DNA from: Letharia columbiana
Taxonomy: Eukaryota; Ascomycota; Lecanoromycetes; Lecanorales; Parmeliaceae
Assembly (NCBI RefSeq): GCF_014066305.1
Contig: NW_023501065.1
Location: 124,001-188,000, forward strand
Length of the DNA stretch: 64,000 bases
Direction of reading: 5' to 3'
In this document: positions 9,954-20,900 of the stretch, piece by piece
How positions within the stretch are numbered: the stretch's first letter is position 1
Layout of the letters: every line of letters begins with the position of its first letter
Program-made: the position numbers and the translations under genes
Notes under the pieces: model-generated
Database searches by the model: none
Seen by the model: only the letters and a program-made list of their open reading frames with translations
Told to the model about the DNA's origin: nothing

Positions 9954-12278
9954 TCAGACCTCCCTCTCAGCCCAACTCCTTATCATCCCCTCGATACTGC
10001 TCTCATACTCCTTCAACTCCACCTTCCCGCCCGCAACCTCAACCGTATTGGCCATCACGAATACTTTCCTCGGCGTCTTCTTCTTCAAAACCTGTCCTCT
10101 CACCTTCTCCGCCCAGAAATTACCCTCAACACTCGTCATACGCTCATACAACTCCCTTCCCGCCTTGACATCTGCCGTACTCTTGAAGATATGCAATTGT
10201 TGCAGATAAGCTTCTACAGCTGGACGGCCATGGGTGAGGATCTTGTTTCTGTCAAGGTGAATAGTCAGATCAGATAGGTCATCCTTTTTGGAGTCGAGCC
10301 TGCAGAAGGAGTCGCCGGCGCCGAGGAACGTTTTGAGGATGGAGTAGCGCGCTTGCATGTGGATCTGTCCCCATTTCTTGCTCTTGGGGTCCCAGAATTC
10401 CAGCGCTACGACGCCTGCTCTTGCCATTGACAAATAGCTGGCGTAGAGCACATCGCCGGCTTTACCACTCATGTCGATCTCACCGTCGCCAAAGCCGAAG
10501 ATCTTGAGGAGCGAGAAATCGCATGAGAGAGCCATAGCGACGCATTCGGCGCGGCATTCTTCGTAGGAAGAGGCGGTAGGGCCGAAGACGGTGCTGTATG
10601 TTTGGGACGGGCCGTAGTACGTTGATATTTGCTTTTTGGTTATGGGGCTAACGGGACGGTCTTTGTGGTCGAAATTGAAGACGCCGGGGGATGTCTCCTG
10701 GAGTAGCTTACCCGTGCCGTGGCCTAGGAGTTCGTGGATACCGACTTGGACTTCGAACGCCGCGTCACGGTTTTCTTGGTAGAGTTCCAGATCTTCGGGA
10801 CGAATGAAAGGGATGGGTTCGTTGGGTGCTTTGGCACCTAGCACATTGCCCAGGGAGACATTCTTGAAACCGATCTGCTGTCGAATATCGTCGTAATTAG
10901 GTATATTAATTCCTGCTGGAACGCCTGAGCTCGCGAACGACAAAACCTCAAGCGACGTGAAATCCGGAGCACTGAACTCATCTTTTTCGAAGTCCTTTGA
11001 CCAAGGCAGCTTGGGTATGGCAGCAGGGGCAGCTTCGACGAGATTCTGAAAGGCTCGGGTCCGCTCTTTGTTGACCATGGCTACCATGCCCTCCCATTCA
11101 CCTCTGACACCAGCGGGATCCCGATAGGTCTCGATGAACCCGATGTTGGACTCCACTTCTGGGCTCTTATCTTTGACCCAGAGCTTTTGGCTCACTTTAA
11201 ACGCTTTCAGAGACCCGGTGCCAAAGGACTTTGCGTACGCAATCATCATCGTCTTCTGGGTATCGTTCGCGGCATGTAGGCCTGCTTTCTTCATGTGCAA
11301 GGCTATCTTTGCCATTTCTTCTTGATGATCTCCAAAGACCAGTGAAACTTTCTTGCCTTCAAGGGGTGAAGAGAGCTCCCAAGTGGTCACCTCACCAACA
11401 TCGCTCCCTTCTGGCGGCGGCTTTGAAAGGGCAGACGCAATGAGAACCTCATAGTCCCCGGCCTTTGTCTTTCGAACCCGAGTGTTTTCCGGTAGGATAC
11501 CCTTCGCACCCAGCAACTCTCCTACTTTCTCGATCTCCTCCCTAGTGATATTGGGTGACTCTGGGTAGTAAGTAGACATGTTACCTTGACCAGGGAAACC
11601 AAAATGCATCAGGGCCGGTTTTCCTCCATCAGCGTAAATGGCAGACTTGCACTGCTCGTGGAACTTTTCCGCCACGGACGCCTTTGCAGCCAGCGCCGCA
11701 ATGGTTTGAGATGAGCATCTGGGAATGAATTTGACATCTCCAAAGCCCTTGTAGTTGCCTAGATTCCCAAGGAATTGGGTGAAGTACTGCAGGACGTGTT
11801 GCAATTCGTCATTGCCAACACCGGCATCCTTAGCTAGAGAAGCCCAATCGCCATGGCAATGTCTGTGCAGTGCGATGATCAGATTGTAGATAGGTTCTGA
11901 TTCTGGGGACACTTGACGTAGGATGATGCGTGTACCAAAGAAGGCCGCCCTGATACTGATCAGTGATCACGTGTCATATAATGCCTCCCGTAATGCAATC
12001 TTAGGTCAACGAAAAGATAATAATAATACGCCGAGAGTCGAACGACTCTATGAACGACGAACGTGCACGATTCCAAAACGGACCAAAAACGACAATTATC
12101 GTGAAGAGTTTCTTACTTTATGTTGGAGTCGAATAGGAAAGTCAGATTGGTTTTTCACTTACTTTGAGATATGGTGAGCATAAAGCTTTTGCTTATTCGT
12201 CAGTGCTTCGAAGTGGGGCTTAATGACCAGCGGTACCACCGTAGGAGGTGAGTCTGCAAGGTATTGTGACACGTCCAT
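9954..12278 (-). CDS. Dipeptidyl peptidase III (M49 zinc metallopeptidase)
   Basis: Exon 1 is 12163-12278 and exon 2 is 9954-11949, with a 213-nt intron (GTAAGT...TATCAG), giving 703 aa, the normal length for fungal DPP III. The start is the ATG opening MDVSQYLADSPPTVVPLV; splicing joins HHIS to KAAFFGTRIILRQ in phase. The M49 signature HELLGH lies at residues 444-449 (two zinc histidines and the catalytic Glu445). The second motif EECRAE at about 502-507 supplies the third zinc ligand. DPP III removes dipeptides from the N-termini of short peptides in the cytosol. There is no signal peptide, which fits a cytosolic enzyme. The intron carries a short inverted repeat (AGAGTCG/CGACTCT). The next gene, Erv29, lies upstream on the same strand. 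Confidence 0.95.
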
Positions 12279-12701
12279 CTCGACCAGCTTCTAGGATCCA
12301 GCGCGGACTCCAGTAATGACTGATGATGATAATATTCGAGTTGAAGTGGGTCCAATCCTTTCAAGTCTCAATGTTTACGAGGAGATGACTATCTACAATG
12401 TTGTTGAAGGATGGTGTCTGGGCCAAGAAAAAGCTGCAGTTCAACCAGAACACATCTCATCGGCACACAGCAAGGAAACTTGTAATCCGTTGATTTTGTC
12501 TGAACGAAGCTTTTGTCATTGACTTGAGTTGAAACTATGGTACATCATGTGCAAGATCCTGACTTCCGTTCGAAATGATGATATACACCACTTCTACTAC
12601 GCCTGATGATCTCTCCAATCCGCCAGAAATGGCATGCAGAACGCATTTAAATAGCCAAGCAGACCACCCACAGAGCCCCACTTCCAACGGTGGTTCGTAG
12701 A
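12279..12701. other. Intergenic
   Basis: This is a 423-bp spacer between the dipeptidyl peptidase start and the 3' end of Erv29. No gene is supported. It must hold the DPP III promoter and the Erv29 3' UTR. Confidence 0.55.
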
Positions 12702-13907
12702 TCAATACACTTTCTTCTTCTCGTCAACGCTGAAGGAGCCAGGGCCCATGTTGACCAGCAGAAGGAGCCCGCCACTGTTGGTGTTATTAGTATGAGAACA
12801 TGGTTGAGAGGTTGGGGTAAGACTTACACAATGGAAAGAATCTGGAAGAAATCGTATTTGGCGAAGTCCTTGTGCGGGTGATGTTCGTGCAGCTATTAGC
12901 CGAAGAGTCAGCTCATCGGTATTGAAGTCCGCCTTCCGATGGGTATCTTACCGTCCAAAAGTTGTTCACCACCAGGTTAAAGATACTTAATATCACCACC
13001 AACAGAATCGCACTCCACTTGGCCTTAAAGCCCACTACAACCATCACGCAAGCCACCAACCCAAATAGACTAACCAATATCCTGGCAATCCCCCAGTCCC
13101 CACTCCATATGAATCCCACAAACAACAATATCAACAGGATCCTCCCAGCTAGTTGAATGTATTTCTTGCGATCCTTCTCCGCGGGCAGAGGTAATCCGGC
13201 TGGTGCGAACTTCTTGCGCACCCAGCTATCGCTCAGGACCATAAGAAGGCCGCCCATGACGCTAAGGTTGCGCAGGAAGAAGTTGAGGTCGAAGATGAGG
13301 CCGTAGCCGAGGGCTTGGGTGATGACGACCCCAATGAGGCCAAAGACAGCGTATTCGGTGTATTTGCGGATAATGACAAGGGTAGAGCAGCTGATCATGG
13401 CGATGACATTAAGGAAAAGGAATGAATGTGTGAGACCCCAGGGTACTGACAGCTTATCAGTACGACCATTGTAAAGGCAGTCAAAAGCTCAAAGCGAGTT
13501 GTGAGGATCTTACTGTGTCTGTAGTCCTTGAGGTAGAGAAGTTGATCATTCCATTGGGTCATGATCCTTATTGCATCTTCCATGAATGTGCACACGATGA
13601 GGAAGCGTCCAGCTGCTGGTATGTATCTACAGCAAGCAGGTCCTCGAGTCAGCGAGATGTCTCTTCTTCGAACCCGGGTCATGCACACGGGCAATACGAA
13701 GCCCCCCTCTTTGCCGAAATTGCCAAAGGCAACTCACTGTTTGATAGGGTCGGCGGCGGTATCCAACCACTCCTCGATCTTGTTGGTCTGCTCCCTGAGC
13801 TGTTCCAGTGGACTTGGATCATTCGTTGCGTCTGCCCTGCCAGGTCCCCCGAATCTATTGTCTTGCGCACCGAGGTTATAACCCGCCGTGCCCCGTATTT
13901 GAGCCAT
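12702..13907 (-). CDS. erv29: ER-to-Golgi cargo receptor Erv29/SURF4 family
   Basis: Five exons: 13738-13907, 13514-13626, 12952-13445, 12828-12892 and 12702-12774. All introns are short with standard GT...AG sites, and the product is 304 aa, close to yeast Erv29. The N-terminal hydrophilic part (MAQIRGTAGYNLGAQD) leads into IPAAGRFLIVCTFMEDAIRI, a family hallmark. Several transmembrane segments follow, including VFGLIGVVITQALGYGLIF, LLILLFVGFIW and ILLVVILSIFNLVVNNFW. The protein ends SVDEKKKVY; the KKKVY tail resembles the lysine-based ER retrieval signal seen in this family. The protein would load soluble secretory cargo into COPII vesicles and cycle between the ER and Golgi. The C-terminal 46 codons are split over two small exons. 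Confidence 0.93.
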
Positions 13908-14925
13908 GGTTGTTGCTCAGCTCATGCAAAGGAAAGTTGCGACTGGCAGATGTTTTCAGTAGCGTGAACGGCGGGCACTTTAAAGATACAACCAGCTCTT
14001 GTCGAAGAAAGGGAAAGCAATATATGTTTGTTTCCTGGAATATACGTGAGTCGATGTGCTTAGAGCCTTAGAAGTTAGGTGAGATAAAAGCGTAAAAGAC
14101 ACGCTTTCCATTCAACCATCGGCCTTTTGGCTTCCCCGTACCCGACGCCAAGCCCCCACAAGCCCTAAACCCGCTAAAGCTTAGGGCCTCAATTCTCCAA
14201 ACCTCTACCTAAGGTACCTTACCGTACCTAGAGTCTAGAGCAGGTACCACCTACCTTACCTAGCCTTTGCGACCTTTTGACCCCTGCGTTCAACATTCAT
14301 GTCAAGTCAATTGCATAACGTTGATCATTGTCTACGGGAAACCCTTCTCGGAACTTTGCATTCTGATGATTGATTGTAGGGCAGGTGGACAGTAAGATAC
14401 ATATAAAAGGGCTTTTGTTCCTTTGAATAGCCAGCCGACTGCTTCATGCAGGAAGTAAAGGGGCTTGCTTTGATTGACCTGGCTTCTCCGGCAGTGACCT
14501 TCTCAATCTGTACACGCTATCTTCCTTCCTCCCAAAGCGCACGGGAAAACGAGAATGAAACTCCGTAGAGCTGATCGGGAGGGGTGTACATAATGTACAA
14601 GTACAACAAGAAATGGAACCGTACCCGTATTCCCTCCACCCTACTACGACGATGAGTAGGAGTACATGCCAGCATTGTCGATGGCCTGATGAAACGTATG
14701 CCGAGCTTTTGCACACATGCGCCGTAAATGCTTCGCTCCCATGCATCCCCGATTATGCTGCTGATAGAGCGCAAAATTGCAGCCTCCCAATGGTCCGAAT
14801 CTGAGTATCGCTGATGTTTTCGAAAATGTTACATAAGAGATGGCTGTGGACCTTGTCAGTCATGTATTATGAAAAGAGTATAATTTTCTCGACTTACTAC
14901 ATGTGTCCTTCCGTACTCTTCTTAC
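13908..14925. other. Intergenic with short palindromic motif cluster
   Basis: No gene is supported. The left part is the Erv29 promoter. Positions about 14,205-14,270 carry a cluster of related short motifs (CCTACC, CCTTACC, and the palindromes AAGGTACCTT and TCTAGA), also seen near 52,846-52,864. The right end includes the 3' UTR of the next minus-strand gene. Confidence 0.5.
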
Positions 14926-16653
14926 TCAACAGACGGCCCATTCATCATCGTCCGGATGGCCAGTCAAAGCGTAGGGGAAGTCGGGGTCGTAGTCTGGATG
15001 CTCGGTAATGTTCTTCCTAGTCCATACGCTATGGTCGATAGTCTCGTAGGTTGCTTTGACGTGCTTTGGCTCATGAGCATCAGTAGCTCTGTTAGATGCA
15101 GACTCCTCATTCTTGCTGTCCTTGGTGGGTGATGTTGCTGTCTTGTTGAGATTTTCCTCTTTTGAGGCCATCACTCCAGTGGGTATGTCTTTCTTTTCCG
15201 CTCCAGAAGATGTGGTAATGTCGTGTTCTGCAGAAATGGGCGGCATTGTGCTTGATGTACTGTTGTTGTTGTTGTTGTTGTCTTTGGGAGTTTTCTTGTT
15301 GTCTGCAGAGATCGCTAAAGACGCAGCAGCGGTAGTGCTTGATGTATCTTTCTTCTGGTTTCCGGAAGAATGGATTGAATCTTTATTTACAGGGACAGCG
15401 GCCGACGATTTCTTTTTGCTTTTACCACCCTTGGCAACTGTACTCCAAGCATTGTCACTGTCCATTTCGGTGATCATTCTCATTTGCTCTTCTTCAGAGG
15501 GCAAGTCATTGTTCCACACTTTCCCATCTACAGACACGCCATTAGACACACCGTTCGCCCCACCGTTGGTGCTACGTGGATTTGGAGCTGTTGTAGGCGC
15601 GTCTTCAAACGTGTCAAGCAAGGAGACGCTGCTCTGTTTTGAAACTGGTCCTGAAGAATCAGTCGCTGCACTAGCTGGCTTGTTCCACGCGTTGGTAGAC
15701 GGTAGTTGCGAAGGAGCTAGACCATTCTTTGCAGGCCTTCCCTCTGCTTCTCTCGCAGTACGAAGCTGCTTCTCCAGCAAGGCGCGTCTCTCTTTCTCAG
15801 CTCGTTCACGCATTGCCTTCTTGTCCTCGTTCTTCTGCCTATTTTGCCTCTGCTTCTTAGTCTCCGGCTCTGGTGCACCTTTTTGAGCCTTTGGCTGTCG
15901 GACCGGTTGCGGATTCGCTGGCTCGGTAATACGAAGAATTGATGATCCCTTCGGTGCTGGCTCGAGCATGTCGGAGATATCCGTACTGGAGGTTGTAGTA
16001 GCCTGAGTCGCGCGAAGATCTGGAGACATGGCAGGCGAGAGGTCGTCGTCGGCATCGGCTCCTGTAGTAGATGAAGCAGTGGACATGTCTTGCGAGCTTG
16101 CGACTCCATTTGTCTTCAAAGCGGAACCATTCATGGCTTGTGGTGGTGCTTCGTTGCGCTTCCCTTGCTTCCTCGTTTTCTTGTTCTCATTCTGGGTGGC
16201 AGGCTTCCTCAGAGAAGTTCCTGTCTTCAAGCCCGACAGTTGTCTAGCGAACTCCTCATTGTCCATTTCTTCATCTTCGGCAATACCATTCTCAGTGCCC
16301 AAACCTTGCTCTGGGCCGATTTCAGCAGCTGAGCTCTGAGCAAGCTTGCTAGGTTGTTTTTTGCCACCTTTGCGCTTTTTCACTGTACCGTTGGTGCTGG
16401 TCTGTACTGAAGCCGAAGCCACTTCTCCGGCATCGCTCCCCGGTTGATCAGATGTGTCGGATAATTTGCCTTTCTTCTTCCTCTTGTCTTTGCTGTCATT
16501 TCGCTGGTCTGACCCACGTCGTTGACTCTGCTCTGCTGAGAGGAGTGGTGGTGCACGGCCTCTACCACGCTTGTTTTTGCCGGACTGGCTGTAGTAGTAC
16601 GCAGCTCCAAGCCCGAAGACGCCAACAATGGCCCAGCTCTTCCAAGGATCCAT
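14926..16653 (-). CDS. Conserved single-pass membrane protein of unknown function
   Basis: Intronless, 575 aa. The start MDPWKSWAIVGVFGLGAAYY gives one N-terminal hydrophobic segment (about residues 6-22), followed by a long polar region. That region is rich in Lys/Arg clusters (KRKGGKKQPSK, RQNRQKNEDKKAMRERAEKE) and Ser/Thr. A likely coiled coil spans the ERAEKERRALLEKQLRTAREA stretch, and a poly-Asn run (encoded by a GTT/AAC repeat near 15,264) follows. The C-terminus is the most ordered-looking part: YETIDHSVWTRKNITEHPDY... ending GHPDDDEWAVC. To my memory this tail is conserved among filamentous ascomycetes, but I know no assigned function. An N-terminal anchor with a basic cytosolic domain would fit an ER or outer-mitochondrial tail-exposed protein; this is inference. 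Confidence 0.8.
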   Translation of the reverse strand: MDPWKSWAIVGVFGLGAAYYYSQSGKNKRGRGRAPPLLSAEQSQRRGSDQRNDSKDKRKKKGKLSDTSDQPGSDAGEVASASVQTSTNGTVKKRKGGKKQPSKLAQSSAAEIGPEQGLGTENGIAEDEEMDNEEFARQLSGLKTGTSLRKPATQNENKKTRKQGKRNEAPPQAMNGSALKTNGVASSQDMSTASSTTGADADDDLSPAMSPDLRATQATTTSSTDISDMLEPAPKGSSILRITEPANPQPVRQPKAQKGAPEPETKKQRQNRQKNEDKKAMRERAEKERRALLEKQLRTAREAEGRPAKNGLAPSQLPSTNAWNKPASAATDSSGPVSKQSSVSLLDTFEDAPTTAPNPRSTNGGANGVSNGVSVDGKVWNNDLPSEEEQMRMITEMDSDNAWSTVAKGGKSKKKSSAAVPVNKDSIHSSGNQKKDTSSTTAAASLAISADNKKTPKDNNNNNNSTSSTMPPISAEHDITTSSGAEKKDIPTGVMASKEENLNKTATSPTKDSKNEESASNRATDAHEPKHVKATYETIDHSVWTRKNITEHPDYDPDFPYALTGHPDDDEWAVC

Positions 16654-17975
16654 TTTTGTCGACGTCTGCTTGGATTCGAAGAAATGCTGATGGCAGGTTC
16701 AGCGGTGAAGGAGTTTAAGACGTATTGGCGGGAGGCGAGCGTTGGATTGAGTCGTTGAGGAGGAATGAGAGATTTGATGTGCTAGTGCAGCGGGTTCAAC
16801 AAGGTAACTTTGGGGGCTCAATGATCCTCAACAGCGACCAATGAGGAGATGGAGTCGCTGGGGGTGATGGACGAGATTGTTGCGGATGGATGTTGCGTTG
16901 GATCGAGGTCTTGTTGCAATTATCGGATGCTCTCAGGTTGACGCAAGGGGCGTTTCTGACAGGATTTGATGGCTTGAGAATTGCAGGAAGAAATCTGGAC
17001 AAAGCCCGCAATAGAGCTCAAGCAAGCGAGGTACCGCTACATCGACTGATGCATCAAAGGTGCATGCAGTCTCGCAGCGCGGAAGGAGATGTTGTTGAGT
17101 GTAAGGCCGAAAGTCGCCACGATCCAGGAATCTAAAGTGTGATAGGTCATCGGCCAAGCAGTTGAGTTACAGACGGCATCTACTCCGTGCGATTAAATAC
17201 ACGGAAACGACTGGATTGGCGGATTTATATACACTTGAAGAGGTAATGGGGGATTTGGGGGTTTGGGGGTTTTGGGGGTTTTGAGGTACTGAGGACAGGT
17301 GTATCTATTTACGTATCCTACTACAGTCATCGAACCCCGGTTCTTGCGGGGAAGTGCTTCGCCAAGACGGCCAAGCAGCAGCAGCAGGTCTGCAGCCCTA
17401 CATCCCTACACTCATTATGGGGCGTGCTTGCGAGGTTGCGAGTACGATCATGTACAATGGGATCTTTGACAGGGTCGCACAAGATATGCGATAAACAGAA
17501 ATATGCCAAGGTCTACCTACCCCGAGACAAACCACGGAGACGTCGACTTCATAAGTATGGCGATAGCTGAACCCACGTAAGCCGCCAGAAAGGCTATTGG
17601 CTACGCTCGAGGAATGTTATGGACTAGAAATGGGTAACTAGCTACTGGGGTAATTTGCAACTTTATAGACACTCTTCTCCTTCTCAGCCATTGCTATAAT
17701 ATTAGAACCATCACTCTGCCAGTCCAGATGCCAGGATCATTGTTTGCAGCGGACACTGGTAGCCTACCATTTCATGTGTGACACCAAGGCCTCACATGCA
17801 TCTCTTGCAAATAATAGCTTGCTATCTTGTGTTTGGGAATGTCTCCAACTCCACAGCTCTGGTTTAAACAACGGACCCGATTTTGGTGTCGGTGGATGTG
17901 AATGCTCTGTCTTGTGTGCCTCCACCTCGGAGGGTCATCGTCCCACTGTCCATTACTCGCATTGTAACTTTCCCT
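16654..17975. other. Intergenic with a G-run motif
   Basis: This is 1.3 kb between the promoter of the preceding minus-strand gene and the 3' end of Ssd1. No coding sequence is supported. It contains four evenly spaced G5 runs at 17248-17278, described separately. Confidence 0.5.
17248..17278 (+). repeat. Potential G-quadruplex tract (four G5 runs)
   Basis: Runs of exactly five G lie at 17248-17252, 17257-17261, 17265-17269 and 17274-17278, with loops ATTT, TTT and TTTT. This meets the classic four-run G-quadruplex pattern. It lies about 600 bp upstream of the start codon of the minus-strand membrane protein gene. Confidence 0.8.
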
Positions 17976-20900
17976 TTACAAAGCGTAGGGATTCATTGAG
18001 CGGATGGTCAAACACGGTGGGCTCTTGGTGAGATCCGTTTTCAGGATGACCGGGACTCGGGTCATCTCTGTGACATCCTGTATATACTCTCCGCCTTCCT
18101 CCCTGAGCTTGAAAAGGCCCAGGTACTTCTCTTTGTTGCTTAATTTCGCTTCAGGGTCATCTCCCACGCTGGAGGCAAGCTTTGAATCAGACTGGGTTCG
18201 TAGAGGGTTTTGATCGCCAGCCGAACCGTTGTGGGTTGGGGATGGAGGCATGCTTTGTGTAGGACGATCAGAAGTCGAGACTCCCAAAGATACCCCAGCG
18301 GTGGATTCAGTGATCTCGGAGACATTGTCCTCGTCATCAAATAAGGCGTCAACGTCGTCTGTTGACATTGTGCCAGTCTCCGTCTGCCTTCTTTGCAAAT
18401 CTTCGCGCTCTCTATTCTGCTGCTTACTATCCCCTTGTCGACCAGCAGTGCTATCGTGGTGTCTTGCGCTGGTAGTGGCTTTGGGACGCTCATCCTCAGG
18501 TACGTAGGCAGAAGAGGGTACGCCCTTTTCCCAGTACAATTCAAGCACACGCTCGTCCTTGCGGAATTCAGCTTTCTTCAGTGGAAGTTGGTCACAGTGA
18601 ACACGCTTTTCAAAGCCGTACTCGGGTATCAAGACATCGAAAGCGGACTCGTAGACACAGATGACAATACCTTCGCTGATGAAGTCGCTGCCAAGCTCCA
18701 CTCTCTTTTTGTCCATGATTCGACAGGATTCGATGTGAACGCTTTGCTCCTGAGCACTCTGCGCAGAGTCTTTCTTTGTGTTGCAAGACTCGGCTGTCTT
18801 TGCAAGGTTGTCGACATCTTCAGTGAAGTCGATAGCGCCATTAGAAAGAGCTGCTTCGAGTTGTCGATGAACGACAATATCTGCATATCGACGAGATGGG
18901 TTTGTAAAGTGGGTGTACAGGGGAAGGTTCAAGGCGTAGTGGTGAGGGTACTGCTGGACCTGTTCGGGTCTCAACTTCCCAAGAACGAAGTATTTGGCCC
19001 GCTGCATGGCCTTAACAAGCAAGGTTTCCATGCCCTATGAAATTCAGCCTTGACCGTGTCAACAGTTTGGAGACAAAAGGCCTACCTTGCGCAAATCTGC
19101 GTCCTTCACGTTGAAGAGACTGTTCTGCAGAGCTCCACTGCTTGAAGTATCCACCTCATATCCAATTCTTGTCATCCGGTCAGCAAAAGTTGCCAATCTC
19201 CTTGCATTTGGTGGAGCTTGACGACGAAGGAACGCCTTCTCGGGCAAAGCTGCAGCAATTCGCTGAGCAACGAAAGTGTTTGCTTTATGACCGAGCTCTT
19301 CGATAATTTCATGTGCCGGTGTGGAATCGAAGATGTTGTGCTCCACTGGGACATTCTCGTCATCGAGCTGATGAAGCAAGCGCAGAGGTGGCACGTCTTC
19401 GGTCCGGGATCCATATCTCGTTTCGCGAAATTTCTGTGCTATTTTCTGTTAAATGTCAGCCTGGTTTTACGTCATCCAATCTCCTCCCAGTAAACGAACC
19501 TTTAATGTGTGTATGTCCTTGGCAGTAGCCCCCTGAAGATCAACCTCGGCTTTGCCACCAATGACGGCGTCAACGTCGTCGTAAGTCAGTTTGCCTGCAC
19601 TCTTGATCATTGCCTTTCCAATCCACGCTTCCTCATCGATCACACGGCCAGATTCAAGATCGACCTTGAAAACAACACTGACAGTAAATCTCTCCTCTCC
19701 AGGACTCAATGAGCAGATCTCGGATGCAAGTCTTGGTGGAAGCATGTTAACCGCGCGATTTATCAGATAAACACCGGTTCCGCGCTTTTTTGCTTCACGA
19801 TCAACGAGCGAATTCGCTTTGATGAAGTGAGCGGCGTCAGCGACGTGGATACCGATCTCAACCACGCCACCTGCAAGCTCTTTGACGTGAATTGCGTCGT
19901 CTAGCTCTTGCGTTCCATTCGGATCAATGGTAAACGTGGTCTCTTCTCGGAAGTCTCTCCTGGAAGCCAGTGCCTCTTCAGATTCATTATCAATCGACCA
20001 TTCGTCAAAGCCTATGTTTTTGAGAACTGCATCCGAGAACTCGTCAGGGCCAAAGTTGTTGTCCCTGAGCAATGCGTTGGTCTCTACTCTCAGATCGCCC
20101 ATCTTACCAAGCTGCTCCACCAATGTACCAAACGGATGCAGAGAGGTGATAGGCCATCGCTTAATGCATGCAACAAATATGCTGCTGGCATAATCTTGGT
20201 GTCTCTCCACAAAGTCACGCGGGGCCTGCTCAGTTGGGATGGCAATAAGAGGTACACGCTTGTCGGTAGGCTTGAACCAGACAATTTTTGGCTTGTCCGG
20301 TTGTCTGTCTTGTTGATGACGACCAGGCCCACCATCGCGATGTTGACGCTCAGCTTCCTGCTTCTCCTTGGTAGCTTGGCTACTAGGTCGCAGAAGTCCA
20401 AGAGTTCTAGAATTTGTAAGCATTCCGGTGCACAGCAAGATTGGAGTGTTATGACTGACCCCGAGAACATCTGTCCAGCCACTCGCTCAATGACAGCAAC
20501 GACATGGCCAGCGTACAATGGTTTTTGTTCGTCATTCACTTCCTCTTCTTCCATCAGCAACAAGCTCTGGCCCTCGACTTCTACATCATCGTTTTTCTTC
20601 TGTGTTGGACGTTGTCTCAAACTACCTCTCCTTCGAAGACCACCCTCGGTGGCCCCGTTCTGTCCACTATCACCGTTGGCAGCTGAGTCACTTCGGGGTC
20701 GCCCCTCAGCCGCATTGCTGCTATTACCACTTCTTGCGTCCGAGATATCCTTGCGTTTCTTTTTCTCTTCCTTTTCGCGCTTCTGTCCCCAGACTTCATC
20801 CACGTCGAGGAGTTCGATAGCGACATAGTCGCCCTCTAATGCTCGATTCCTGTCTTTGCTCCCACAAATGAAGATGTCCGCATCCAAGTCACTGGCGGTG

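Noticed and set aside
13660..13690. GGTTCGAA-like sequence resembling a tRNA T-loop
   Set aside because: The flanks cannot form a T-stem or acceptor stem, and it lies inside an Erv29 intron.
15113..15886. Long plus-strand open frame (257 codons) rich in Ser/Leu/Val
   Set aside because: It is antisense to the Lys/Glu/Ser-rich membrane protein gene; the hydrophobic composition is the mirror of that gene's codons.
19908..20828. 306-codon plus-strand open frame
   Set aside because: It is antisense to Ssd1 exons and crosses the Ssd1 intron; no motif.
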